A DNA stretch of 64,000 bases from Mesorhizobium sp. M1C.F.Ca.ET.210.01.1.1 (lineage in GTDB: Bacteria > Pseudomonadota > Alphaproteobacteria > Rhizobiales > Rhizobiaceae): NCBI RefSeq assembly GCF_004791585.1, contig NZ_SRUU01000007.1, positions 124,001 through 188,000 on the forward strand, given 5' to 3'. The position numbers and the translations under genes are program-made. The number at the start of each line of letters is the position of its first letter. Position 1 is the stretch's first letter. The notes beneath the pieces are model-generated. The model was given only the letters and a program-made list of their open reading frames with translations. It did not search any database and had not been told where the DNA came from. Positions 1 through 9,075 of the stretch are shown here, piece by piece.

Positions 1-177
1 GGCGGGCCGATCGAGGTGATCAGAGCGGGCGATGTCATCTCCTTCGCGCCGGGCGAAAAGCACTGGCACGGCGCCGGGCCGAAAACCGCAATGACGCATG
101 TTGCCATGCAGGAGGCGCTGGACGGCGTCCATGCCGACTGGCTGGAGGCGGTCACCGACGAGCAGTATGGCGGCTGA
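1..177 (+). CDS. Cupin-domain protein, C-terminal part (5' end outside window)
   Basis: Frame 1 is open from the first base and ends with TGA at 175-177, giving the last 58 residues of a protein. The segment [11 protein letters not shown] followed by MTHVAMQE is the usual second half of a small single-domain cupin, where the His residues of HWHG contribute to a metal site. Such proteins are often annotated as cupins associated with carboxymuconolactone decarboxylase-like proteins. The function cannot be set from this fragment. Most of the gene lies to the left of the window. Confidence 0.7.
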   Translation, partial: GGPIEVIRAGDVISFAPGEKHWHGAGPKTAMTHVAMQEALDGVHADWLEAVTDEQYGG

Positions 178-191
178 AATACCCACCAAAA

Positions 192-212
192 AACCCGGCG
201 CGAAGCCGGGTT
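192..212 (-). terminator. Rho-independent terminator of the aminotransferase gene
   Basis: Perfect 8-bp stem AACCCGGC / GCCGGGTT with a 5-nt loop (200-204). Read on the minus strand it is followed by a run of six T, and it lies 26 bp beyond the stop of the minus-strand aminotransferase gene. It can also serve the cupin gene ending at 177 on the plus strand. Confidence 0.85.
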
Positions 213-237
213 CTCTCATTGGTCGCCGCGTTGCCCG

Positions 238-1500
<1,263 letters not shown>

Positions 1501-1644
1501 TCATCGGCCCAAGCGCAAGCATTGTCGGATGATCCAGGGGTCAAGGTGGCGTGAGCGGCAACTATAAATTCATCAACGACCGGTAAACCCTTGGCTGGCA
1601 GGATCGCAGATTGAATTCCGCCGGTTTGGCCGAGCGAGGGACCT

Positions 1645-2535
1645 TTGTCGCGCAGCATCGGGCTTGCTCATATCATCCGTCATGACGACGGCACCTCCAG
1701 CGGTGTCTGGGGCATCTACACGCTGCAGAGCGCCTTCCAGCCGATCTTCGCCTTCAACGACGGCAAGCTTTCGGTCGTCGCCTTCGAGGGATTGATCCGC
1801 CCGTTTCGCGACGGCGAGCCGCAGTCGCCGATGAGCTTTTTCGGCACTTGTCCGGCTGGCGACCGGCTGCATATCGAGGCGCTGACTAGGACGCTGCACC
1901 TGCTCAACGCCGGCGCCTGCCTGCCCGAAGAGGCGTCCGTCTTCGTCAATTTCGATCCGTCGGTGTTCACCGACCGCGCTATTGCCGACAAGGCACTGCG
2001 CGACATGCGCCTGGTGCTGCACGAGGCCGGCATCGATCCGCGCCGGATCGTGTGCGAGGTCACCGAGCAGAAGTCGGCTTCGCAGGAGACGCTCTACAGC
2101 TTTGTCGAGGCGCTGCGCGCCAACGGCTTCCGCATCGCCGTCGACGACTACGGCGCCGACGATTCCGACATCAACCGCGTCAAGGAATTGCGGCCGGACA
2201 TCGTCAAGTTCGACGCCCAGTGGATCACGCAGCTCATGGAGTCCGGGGCCGGTTTCGCGCTGCTGACCGCGATGGTGAGCAGTTTCGAGAGCCAGGGCAT
2301 CCGCACGGTTTTCGAAGGTATCGAGGAAGGCTGGCAGCTGGACCTCGCCGAAAAATCCGGGGCCTCGATGGTGCAAGGCTATGTGCTTGCCCGGCCGGAA
2401 TTGGCGCCGACCAGTTTCGGCGAGAGCATGCGGGCGCCTGAGGCTGAAGAGAGCAAGGCCACGGTCGCCGCCAATCCCGCTCCCGTGCGGCCGTCGCGGC
2501 CGGCGAAGGCGTTCGGGCGCAAGGTGACGCCATGA
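1645..2535 (+). CDS. EAL-domain protein, first of an overlapping pair
   Basis: 296-residue protein made almost only of an EAL domain (cyclic-di-GMP phosphodiesterase family), with no GGDEF, PAS or membrane segment. The signature is EGLIR instead of EALxR, so Glu, Leu and Arg are kept. FVNFDPS, CEVTEQ, DDYGADD, VKFDAQW, EGIEEG and QGYVLARP match the other conserved motifs, so activity is possible. The C-terminal 40 residues are a basic Ala/Pro/Arg-rich tail. No in-frame ATG exists near the front; TTG at 1645 has GAGGGA just upstream. Its stop overlaps the start of the next EAL gene by 4 nt. Confidence 0.85.
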   Translation: MSRSIGLAHIIRHDDGTSSGVWGIYTLQSAFQPIFAFNDGKLSVVAFEGLIRPFRDGEPQSPMSFFGTCPAGDRLHIEALTRTLHLLNAGACLPEEASVFVNFDPSVFTDRAIADKALRDMRLVLHEAGIDPRRIVCEVTEQKSASQETLYSFVEALRANGFRIAVDDYGADDSDINRVKELRPDIVKFDAQWITQLMESGAGFALLTAMVSSFESQGIRTVFEGIEEGWQLDLAEKSGASMVQGYVLARPELAPTSFGESMRAPEAEESKATVAANPAPVRPSRPAKAFGRKVTP

Positions 2536-3392
2536 CCGCACGGCCCGACAGGCGGCGTGATGTCGACGAGGCGATCTTCGCCGACGAGATCGGCCTTCAG
2601 TTCGGCGTCTATGGCGAGTTCCGGCTGTGGAGTTGCTATCAGCCGATCTTCGCGCCGCAGGGCAGGACGCTCAAGGCCGTTGCCGTGGAGGCGCTGATCG
2701 AGCCGCGGCGCGTCGCAACGCCGGTTGCGCCGCAGGTCTTCTTCGACAGCGTCGCGACGGCGGACCGGCTGTTCGTCGAGACGATGTGCCGGAGACTGCA
2801 TCTCGGCAACTACCGCAACATCGGCGTCGACGGGCTTGCGCTGTTCTTCAACTACGACCCGACGATCAATGATCATCTCGGCCGGGCGCTGGCCGAGATC
2901 CGCCTTATGACCAGACATCTCGACGATTTCGGCCTCTCGCCCGCCATGCTGGTCTGCGAGATCACCGAGCAGGCGGCCGACGACCATGTGCTTGCCTGCC
3001 TCGTGCGCGAGATGAGGCGGGACGGCATCCGCATCGCCATCGACGATTTCGGCACCGGACATTCGACCGAAGCGCGCATCGGCCTGCTTTCGCCCGACAT
3101 CGTCAAGATCGACGGCGGCTGGTTCGCTGAGTTCTGCCGCCATGCCGCCGCCGAACGGTTCTTCCGGCCGCTGGTCTCGATGCTGCACGACCGCGGCGCC
3201 AAGGTTCTGGTCGAAGGCATCGAGCAGGCTACGCATCTGCGCGTCGCGCTGGACGGCGGCGTCGACCTCTTGCAGGGGTATCATCTTGCCCGCCCGGCGC
3301 TTGCGGGCACGATCTTCAACGAGGAGCCGCTGTCGATCGACGCGCTGCTTGGCATGGACAACAAGGTCGTGCCCTTGCATCAGCGCCGCTGA
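2532..3392 (+). CDS. EAL-domain protein, second of an overlapping pair
   Basis: 286 residues, start codon inside the ATGA overlap with the upstream EAL gene, so the two are almost certainly cotranscribed and translationally coupled. Same layout as its neighbour: about 40 N-terminal residues, then one EAL domain. Motifs are YQPIF, VEALIEP (Arg of EALxR replaced by Glu), FFNYDPT, CEITEQ, DDFGTGHS, VKIDGGW, EGIEQA and QGYHLARP. The loss of the substrate-contact Arg suggests reduced catalysis or a c-di-GMP or protein-binding role, although the metal ligands look intact. The similar lengths and architecture suggest an old tandem duplication. Confidence 0.85.
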   Translation: MTARPDRRRDVDEAIFADEIGLQFGVYGEFRLWSCYQPIFAPQGRTLKAVAVEALIEPRRVATPVAPQVFFDSVATADRLFVETMCRRLHLGNYRNIGVDGLALFFNYDPTINDHLGRALAEIRLMTRHLDDFGLSPAMLVCEITEQAADDHVLACLVREMRRDGIRIAIDDFGTGHSTEARIGLLSPDIVKIDGGWFAEFCRHAAAERFFRPLVSMLHDRGAKVLVEGIEQATHLRVALDGGVDLLQGYHLARPALAGTIFNEEPLSIDALLGMDNKVVPLHQRR

Positions 3393-3472
3393 TGTTTGCG
3401 CCAAAACAAATCACTGGATGAGCGCCGCGCAGGCGAGGTAGAGCCTGTCGATCGTCGCGCGAGGTGAAGGCC

Positions 3473-4081
3473 ATGATACTCTACGACATGATCGACAGCG
3501 GCAATTGCTACAAACCGCGCCTGTTGATGGCAAAGCTCGGCATTCCCTTCACCCGTGTCGAGGTGAGCTCGCATACAGGCGAGACGCGCAAGGCCGACTA
3601 CGTCGCCAAGAACCCGAACGCGATGGTGCCGCTACTCGAGCTCGACGATGGCCGGCGCATCGCCGAATCCAACGCCATCCTGCTCTATCTCGCCGAAGGC
3701 ACGCGCTTCCTGCCGGCCGACAAATATGAGCGGGCGCTGGGCTATCAGTGGCTGTTCTTCGAGCAATATAGCCACGAGCCTTACATCGCGGTGCGCAAGG
3801 CGCTGCTCACCTTTCCGGAACGGGCCAAGGACGCGACGCCGGAGCGGCTGGCGCAGACGCTGGAGCGCGGCAACAAGGCGCTCGGCGTGATGGACAAGCA
3901 TCTGGAGCAGAACGCCTTCTTCGCCGGCAGCGCCTACAGCGTCGCGGACATTGCGCTCTACGCCTACACCCATACCGCCGGGAAGGGCGGCTTCCAGCTC
4001 GACGCCTATCCGGCCGTGGTGGAGTGGCTGAAGCGGGTGGAGGCTGACAAGGGACATGTGCCCATCAAGTGGTTGCCCTAG
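3473..4081 (+). CDS. Glutathione S-transferase family protein
   Basis: 202-residue cytosolic GST. An N-terminal thioredoxin-like domain (MILYDMIDSGNCYKPRLL, with NPNAMVPLLELDDG and the glutathione gamma-glutamyl contact ESNAILLYLAEG near 64-75) is followed by an all-helical C-terminal domain with AYSVADIALYAYTH, the usual N-capping box region. ATG at 3473 is preferred over the GTG 9 nt earlier because the GTG lies inside the GAGGTG ribosome-binding sequence. Single gene, followed by the terminator at 4117-4137. The substrate is unknown. Confidence 0.9.
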   Translation: MILYDMIDSGNCYKPRLLMAKLGIPFTRVEVSSHTGETRKADYVAKNPNAMVPLLELDDGRRIAESNAILLYLAEGTRFLPADKYERALGYQWLFFEQYSHEPYIAVRKALLTFPERAKDATPERLAQTLERGNKALGVMDKHLEQNAFFAGSAYSVADIALYAYTHTAGKGGFQLDAYPAVVEWLKRVEADKGHVPIKWLP

Positions 4082-4116
4082 GCAAATTCCTTCGTGGCCT
4101 AAATCAGACAACAAAA

Positions 4117-4137
4117 AAGGCGGGCAATGCCCGCCTT
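4117..4137 (+). terminator. Hairpin between GST and cold-shock genes
   Basis: AAGGCGGGC / GCCCGCCTT perfect 9-bp stem with a 3-nt loop, preceded by six A. It lies 36 bp after the GST stop. The T-run is on the minus strand, so it may work in both directions between these convergent genes. Confidence 0.75.
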
Positions 4138-4302
4138 CCTATGCCGGTAGCCTGATCGGGAGCGTTGGGGCCGGGCCGTCAGCAATCTGCTGCTTCGGCT
4201 TGTCGGACCCTTTCGTTCCGGCGCGCTTATCGCGCGACCGTCAGTACATCCGTGACTTGCCGCGCGCTCCGAACCTTCGTCCGACGCGCGCCCTGCGCTA
4301 AA

Positions 4303-4515
4303 TCAGGCTGCCTTGCTCAGAGACCCAGCAGCGGACTTGCCGGTGCGGCGGTCCTGCTCGATCTCGAAGTTGATCTTCTGGCCTTCAACGAGGGTGGTCA
4401 TGCCAGCGCGCTCGACGGCGGAGATGTGGACGAAAACGTCCGCGCCGCCATTGTCAGGCTGGATGAAGCCGTAGCCCTTGGTGGCGTTGAACCACTTGAC
4501 CGTACCAGTTGCCAT
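4303..4515 (-). CDS. cspA: Cold-shock protein (CspA family)
   Basis: 70-residue single cold-shock domain, the standard length. RNP1 is KGYGFIQ and RNP2 is DVFVHIS, the single-stranded nucleic-acid-binding motifs. It acts as an RNA chaperone in the cytoplasm. The start at 4515 ([10 protein letters not shown]) is typical of the family and has AAGGGC upstream; the longer in-frame start at 4554 adds residues unlike any CSD protein. About 270 bp of non-coding DNA upstream leaves room for the long regulated 5' leader common in this family. Which rhizobial Csp paralogue this is cannot be told. Confidence 0.93.
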   Translation of the reverse strand: MATGTVKWFNATKGYGFIQPDNGGADVFVHISAVERAGMTTLVEGQKINFEIEQDRRTGKSAAGSLSKAA

Positions 4516-4789
4516 GTAAATGCCCTTCACATTTGCTTCGTTTGACCGGACCAAAGCCCGGCCGGTGGTATCGAAATTTTGGAGACGTCAGCAAACGCGA
4601 AGATCGCGAGGCCCGATCGATCGGCCAAATTCAATGCGCCGGATATAGTATGGTTCGCGGACGAAAACAAGATGGCGTTACCGCCATGTGCCGCGATAGC
4701 GTGCAACGGAGCGCGCCGATCGCGTGGACGTTTTTAGGCCATGCGCGCGTTGTGGAGGAATGACACGCTCGCTGTTTCAGGAGAGGATC

Positions 4790-5119
4790 ATGAAGAGAAT
4801 TCTGCTTGCCGCCTGCCTGATGCTGGTGGCCGCCGAGGCGCAGGCTGTCTCGCGCTACGACCCGACGCGCATGAGCTGCGATCGCGTGCAGGCGACGATC
4901 GCCAGGCAGGGCGCCGTCATCCTGCGCTATCAGTCGAGCCGCGTGCCGGGACTGCCGCTCTATGACCGCTATGTGCGGGACGAGCGCTTCTGCAACATGG
5001 GCGAGGTGAGGGCCAGGGCCTATGTGCCGAGCGCCGACACCAGGTCCTGCCCCGTCTATATCTGCAAGCGGCCGGACTTCGACCGGCATTTTCGCCGCCG
5101 CCTCTTCCCGCATTACTGA
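4790..5119 (+). CDS. Small secreted protein of unknown function
   Basis: 109 residues beginning with a clear Sec signal peptide (MKRILLAACLMLVAAEAQA, cleavage expected after AQA). The mature part is about 90 residues, basic, with four Cys (MSCDRV, RFCNMG, SCPVYICKR) that could form two disulfides in the periplasm. ATG at 4790 has AGGAGAGG upstream, which decides it against the longer frame from 4724. I do not recognise a named family; similar short Cys-containing proteins are common in rhizobial genomes. It is convergent with ogt, with 3 bp between stops. Confidence 0.75.
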   Translation: MKRILLAACLMLVAAEAQAVSRYDPTRMSCDRVQATIARQGAVILRYQSSRVPGLPLYDRYVRDERFCNMGEVRARAYVPSADTRSCPVYICKRPDFDRHFRRRLFPHY

Positions 5120-5122
5120 GGC

Positions 5123-5692
5123 CTAGAACCCGAACGACGCCTGCGCGGCCGGCGGCGGGCCAACGCGCACGCCTTCCATGGCCAGCATCTTTTCCTTGGT
5201 CGCCGAGCCGCCGGGAGCCGAGAAGCCGCCGATCTTGCCGCCCGCGGCAAGGATGCGGTGGCATGGAATGACCAGCGGCACCGGATTGGCGCCGAGGGCC
5301 GCACCCGTCTCGCGGGCGAGGCCGGCATGGCCGGCGCGCTTGGCAAGCTCACCATAGGTGGTGGTCTCGCCGAAGCCGAGCTTGCGCGCGGCGTCATAGA
5401 TGGCGAGACGGAAATCGTCGACGCCGTCGAGGTCGACCGGCACGCCCGAGAAATCGACATCCTCCCCGGCGGCATAGGCCTTGATCGAGGCGATCAATTC
5501 GACCACCCATTGCGGCTGTTCGGTGGCGCTTGGGACCCCACCATGGCGAAACAACCGGCGCTCGACCGCTTCGCGGCTGCGCTCGGGCAGGCAGAGTCGG
5601 ATCAGGCCCTTTTCGCTCCAGGCAATGCCCATGAAGCCGATCACTGTTTCTAACACTGCGTGGCCGGCCGTGATCGGTGATGCGTTTTCCAT
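5123..5692 (-). CDS. ogt: Methylated-DNA--protein-cysteine methyltransferase
   Basis: 189-residue O6-alkylguanine-DNA alkyltransferase. It takes the methyl group from O6-methylguanine (or O4-methylthymine) in DNA onto a Cys in a suicide reaction. The active-site motif is IPCHRIL with Cys144. FGETTTYGELAKRAG near 107-121 is the DNA-recognition helix region and GGFSAPGG follows the active site. There is no Ada-type zinc domain, so it is the Ogt/AGT type. The frame stays open far upstream to 7654, but that is antisense to other genes; ATG at 5692 gives a full-length family member. Confidence 0.93.
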   Translation of the reverse strand: MENASPITAGHAVLETVIGFMGIAWSEKGLIRLCLPERSREAVERRLFRHGGVPSATEQPQWVVELIASIKAYAAGEDVDFSGVPVDLDGVDDFRLAIYDAARKLGFGETTTYGELAKRAGHAGLARETGAALGANPVPLVIPCHRILAAGGKIGGFSAPGGSATKEKMLAMEGVRVGPPPAAQASFGF

Positions 5693-5866
5693 GGCGTGCT
5701 CCTGTCGGCAAACTGCGAAAAACGGGTACATGAACAGTACAGATAGGGAACAATATTGCAGTTCGCACCGAGTCCCGCCACCCGAAAACCGCTTAGGTCC
5801 GCTGATTGCCGGCGAAGAATCGCTGGTGTAAGGACTTCTTAACAACCGACAATCGGACTGCAGGGC

Positions 5867-6829
5867 TTGGCAGCGAAAATCATACTCACCGCGATCGGCG
5901 TGCTCGTTGCCGCCGCCGGCCTCAGCGGCTGCACTTCGACCTCGCAGATGAAGGCCGCGCCCCAGCTTGCGGCAGCTTCGACGCCGACCGTCGAGGACGA
6001 CACGCCGACCATCGCGCTGCCCGAAACAGTAGCCGTGCTGCCGGAGCCTTCCGGTCTTGCGCAGGTACAGACGGCGGCGCTGACCGGCGATGCAGTGGCG
6101 TTGGTGACGACCCCCGGGGCGACGACGCCTGGTGCCCTGTTGCCGCCGCCGGCGCAGCCCGGCGCAGCCCTTCCACCGCCCGCGCAGGCCACCGCGTTCG
6201 CGGGCTCGACGCCGGTCGCCGGCCAGTTTCCGCCGCCGCCGGTGCTGATGGCCGGCGCCTCGCCGACCGGCCCCGGTTCGCTCAAGCAGGCAGCCGTCTA
6301 CAGGACCGCCGGCGTTGCCATGCCCGTCACCGGCCAGTCGGCGAAGGTGGCTCCCATGCCCGGTGTCCAGCAGGCCGCCTATGTGGTGCCGCAGAACCCG
6401 GCGCTGCTTGCGCAGCCGAGCCAGCCCGAGCAGCATGCCACGGGGCCGCGCGCCGAGATCGAGCGGCTGATCGAGAAGTATTCGGCGATCTACGAAGTGC
6501 CGGTCGAGCTGGTGCGCCATGTCGTCAACCGCGAGAGCACGTTCAACCCGAAAGCCTTCAATCACGGCCATTGGGGGCTGATGCAGATCAAGCACGCGAC
6601 GGCGCGCGGCATGGGCTATGACGGGCCGGCCAGCGGTCTGTTCGACGCCGAGACCAATCTCAAATACGCGGTCAAATATCTGCGCGGTGCCTGGCTGGTC
6701 TCCGGCGGCAACGCCAAGCGGGCCGACATGCTCTACCAGACCGGCTATTACTACGACGCCAAGCGCAGGGGCATGCTCGAGGCGACGGGCCTCGGCGTCG
6801 ACCGCCGCCGCCTGCAGCCAGGCGCCTGA
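5867..6829 (+). CDS. Lytic transglycosylase lipoprotein (SLT domain)
   Basis: 320 residues. TTG start at 5867; a short hydrophobic signal sequence ends in the lipobox GLSGC (Cys22), so the protein should be lipid-anchored. Residues about 25-195 are a Pro/Ala/Thr-rich spacer of low complexity. The C-terminal 120 residues are a goose-type/SLT lysozyme-like domain with catalytic Glu in NRESTFNP and the GLMQIK motif, then YAVKYLRGAW. It would cleave peptidoglycan glycan strands to 1,6-anhydro products. It stands alone, divergent from ogt. The start codon is the least certain part, since no strong ribosome-binding site is visible. Confidence 0.88.
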   Translation: MAAKIILTAIGVLVAAAGLSGCTSTSQMKAAPQLAAASTPTVEDDTPTIALPETVAVLPEPSGLAQVQTAALTGDAVALVTTPGATTPGALLPPPAQPGAALPPPAQATAFAGSTPVAGQFPPPPVLMAGASPTGPGSLKQAAVYRTAGVAMPVTGQSAKVAPMPGVQQAAYVVPQNPALLAQPSQPEQHATGPRAEIERLIEKYSAIYEVPVELVRHVVNRESTFNPKAFNHGHWGLMQIKHATARGMGYDGPASGLFDAETNLKYAVKYLRGAWLVSGGNAKRADMLYQTGYYYDAKRRGMLEATGLGVDRRRLQPGA

Positions 6830-6840
6830 GCATACGGTCC

Positions 6841-6907
6841 GCTGAAGGTCGCCCAAAAGCGCGCAGCCTTTCGGGCACGTGGCTGATTTTGGGGCAGGGA
6901 CATGCAT
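6841..6907. repeat. Degenerate copy of the GCATGTCG-type palindromic repeat
   Basis: The stretch GTCGCCCAAAA, then CGCGCAG, then TTTTGGGGC and GACATGC matches the intact palindrome at 55712-55752 in order, with roughly 20 extra bases between the arms. It reaches into the start codon of the GNAT gene at 6902. Identified by eye. Confidence 0.6.
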
Positions 6908-7399
6908 GAAGATCCAGGCCCTCGCCCGCCGGCACCCAACGACATCCGCCTTCGCAAGCTTCTCGACGACACGCTGACCGCGCCGCATTGGCCGGAAGGT
7001 TTCGTCATGCGCCTTTTCGAGCACAGGGATGCGCAAGCGCTGCATGCGCTCCTGGAAGAGGTGTTCGACGACGGCACCGACGGTCCGTTCGACGAGTGGT
7101 GGCAGCGCATCTCGGGCGATGCCGAGTTCGATCCGGACCTTTGTTTCCTCGTCATCGACAGCAAGGGGCTGCTGGCGGGCGCCGCGCTTTGCTGGGCGTC
7201 CGGCTTCGTCAAGGATCTCGCCGTTCACCCGGACTCCAGAGGGCAGGGCATCGGCGAGGCACTCATGCGACATGTGTTCCTGACGTTCCGCGACAGGGGC
7301 GCCGTCCATGTCGACCTCAAGACCAACACGGTGAAGAACACCGTCGCTTTCAGGCTCTACGAGCGGCTGGGCATGATCCCGGTCGCCTGGGAAGGCTAA
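6902..7399 (+). CDS. GNAT family N-acetyltransferase
   Basis: 165 residues with one GNAT fold. Motif A is VKDLAVHPDSRGQGIGEALM (near 103-122), containing the acetyl-CoA pyrophosphate loop RGQGIG. Motif B is VDLKTNTVKNTVAFRLYERLGM. It transfers acetyl from acetyl-CoA to an unknown amine, often a protein N terminus or an antibiotic. The first 30 residues look unstructured and the start is unsure: ATG at 6902 lies inside a repeat-like palindrome, and ATG codons at 37 and beyond are possible. Single gene. Confidence 0.85.
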   Translation: MHEDPGPRPPAPNDIRLRKLLDDTLTAPHWPEGFVMRLFEHRDAQALHALLEEVFDDGTDGPFDEWWQRISGDAEFDPDLCFLVIDSKGLLAGAALCWASGFVKDLAVHPDSRGQGIGEALMRHVFLTFRDRGAVHVDLKTNTVKNTVAFRLYERLGMIPVAWEG

Positions 7400-7806
7400 G
7401 GACATTTCTGCCCCTGCCGACGGCCCCGCAGGCTGATACGCGGCGGCATTGTGAAGCGCTTCACACAGGTTGACGTTAGGACATGCTAATGCGTCGTCGT
7501 GCCGGGCGGCCGATCGGCGGATCGACGCTGGCAAGGCGTCGGAGGAGGCTGTGCCGGCATGCGTCAGCCACTCCAAGGCGGGCTCCGGGGCGGCGGGTTT
7601 CGGAGTCCGCCCGCTTTGGTTTGAACGCCGCCCATTCCTCCAGCCAGATCGCAATCTTCCGCGTCCGTTCAGGAACCGGCACGCCGCTGATATATGCGGA
7701 ATGGCTCATATTGGAACCCAAAGCGGCGCTCCGCATTCAAGTGCTGGGTGGGCATCTGAGGGCTGTCGACGCGCGCAGTCGGTAGCCGCAAGGGAGGTCC
7801 ACCGCC
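7400..7806 (+). other. Long leader region before the sugar ABC operon
   Basis: 407 bp with no convincing gene; the short frames on both strands have no family likeness. It contains the perfect 14-bp palindrome at 7451-7464 listed separately, TTGACG at 7470-7475 that could be a -35 element, and at 7791-7797 the GGGAGGT ribosome-binding site of the next gene. The rest, about 300 bp, shows nothing I can name. Confidence 0.5.
7451..7464. promoter_or_regulatory. LacI-type operator palindrome
   Basis: GTGAAGCGCTTCAC is a perfect 14-bp palindrome with the central CG typical of LacI/GalR-family operators. It lies about 340 bp before the sugar ABC operon and just upstream of TTGACG. In rhizobia, trehalose/maltose and alpha-glucoside operons are controlled by LacI-type repressors. 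No LacI gene is in the window, so the regulator would be encoded elsewhere. Confidence 0.5.
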
Positions 7807-9075
7807 GTGAAGCTTTTTCATGCACTCTTGGCGCTGGCAGTCGGCGTGATGTTCGCGGTGGTTCCCGCCCGCGCGGTCGAGCTGTCGATCGTATCGGGAG
7901 ACACCGGCAACGGCATCAAGGTGCTGCGCGAGATACTCGACCAGTATGAGAAGCAGAGCGGCAACAAGGTCAACATCGTCGTCATGCCGCCGTCGACGAC
8001 GGACCAGTTCGGCCAGTACAAGCTGTGGCTCGCCGCCGGAAACACCGACATCGACGTCTACCAGACCGACGTGATCTGGGCGCCGCAGCTCGCCAGTCAG
8101 CTCGTCGACCTGACCGCGGCGACCAAGGATGTCGCGGCCAAGCATTTTCCCTCGATCATCCAGTCGCAGACCGTCAACGGCAAGCTGATCGCGCTGCCGA
8201 TCTTCACCGACGCGCCGGCGCTCTATTACCGCAAGGATCTCCTCGACAAATACGGCGCCAAGGTGCCGGCCACCTGGAAGGAGATGGCCGATACCGCAAA
8301 GCTCGTCATGGACAAGGAGCGCGCGGCCGGCAACAAGGACATGTGGGGTTTCGTCTTCCAGGGCAACGCCTATGAAGGGCTGACCTGCGACGCGCTCGAA
8401 TGGGTGATGTCGAATGGCGGCGGCTCGATCATCGAGCCGGACGGCACCGTCTCCATCAACAACCAGCAAGCGGCGGCGGCGCTCGACATGGCCAAAGGCT
8501 GGATCGGCACCATCGCGCCGCCGGGCGTGCTTGCCTATCAGGAGGAGGAATCGCGCGGCGTCTGGCAGACCGGCAACGCGGTCTTCATGCGCAACTGGCC
8601 CTACGCCTATGCGCTGGGCAACGGCGCGGACGCGCCGATCAAGGGCAAGTTCGACGTGGCGCCGCTGCCTGCGGGCACCGGCGAGGGCGCGCGGCCAGTC
8701 GCGACGCTCGGCGGCTGGAACCTCGCGGTCTCCAAATATTCGAAAAACCCGGACGCCGCGATCGACATGGTCAAGTTCATTGCTTCGCCCGAAATGCAGA
8801 AATACCGGACGCTCAGAACCTCCAACCTGCCGACCATTCAGGCGCTCTATGACGATGCCGACATCGCCAGGGAGCAGCCGATCATCCCGCGCTGGAAGGA
8901 GGTCTTTCTCAACGCGGCGCCGCGCCCCTCGGCGGCGGTCAAAGTCAAGTACAACGAGGCATCGAGCCAGTTCTGGACCGCCGTGCACAAGACCTTGTCC
9001 GGCGAAGGCAGCGCCGCCGACAACCTCGCCGATCTCGAAGTGACACTGACCAAGCTGAAGGGCAGCGGCTGGTGA
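7807..9075 (+). CDS. Sugar ABC transporter periplasmic binding protein, ThuE-like
   Basis: 422-residue extracellular solute-binding protein family 1, with a signal peptide ending near VVPARA. DIDVYQTDVIWAPQLASQL, PIFTDAPALYYRKDLL and GFVFQGNAYEGLTC are very close to what I recall of ThuE, the trehalose/maltose/sucrose-binding protein of Sinorhizobium. The likely ligand is therefore an alpha-glucoside disaccharide (inference). GTG start with GGGAGGT ten bases before it. First gene of a three-gene operon; its stop overlaps the next start as GTGA. A LacI-type palindrome lies in the leader. Confidence 0.9.
   Translation: MKLFHALLALAVGVMFAVVPARAVELSIVSGDTGNGIKVLREILDQYEKQSGNKVNIVVMPPSTTDQFGQYKLWLAAGNTDIDVYQTDVIWAPQLASQLVDLTAATKDVAAKHFPSIIQSQTVNGKLIALPIFTDAPALYYRKDLLDKYGAKVPATWKEMADTAKLVMDKERAAGNKDMWGFVFQGNAYEGLTCDALEWVMSNGGGSIIEPDGTVSINNQQAAAALDMAKGWIGTIAPPGVLAYQEEESRGVWQTGNAVFMRNWPYAYALGNGADAPIKGKFDVAPLPAGTGEGARPVATLGGWNLAVSKYSKNPDAAIDMVKFIASPEMQKYRTLRTSNLPTIQALYDDADIAREQPIIPRWKEVFLNAAPRPSAAVKVKYNEASSQFWTAVHKTLSGEGSAADNLADLEVTLTKLKGSGW

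Noticed and set aside
5123..7654. 843-codon minus-strand frame ending in Ogt
   Set aside because: Only the last 190 codons form Ogt; the rest is antisense to the transglycosylase and GNAT genes.
7470..7949. 159-codon frame in the leader of the sugar transporter operon
   Set aside because: It runs into the transporter gene in another frame and shows no domain, signal peptide or ribosome-binding site.
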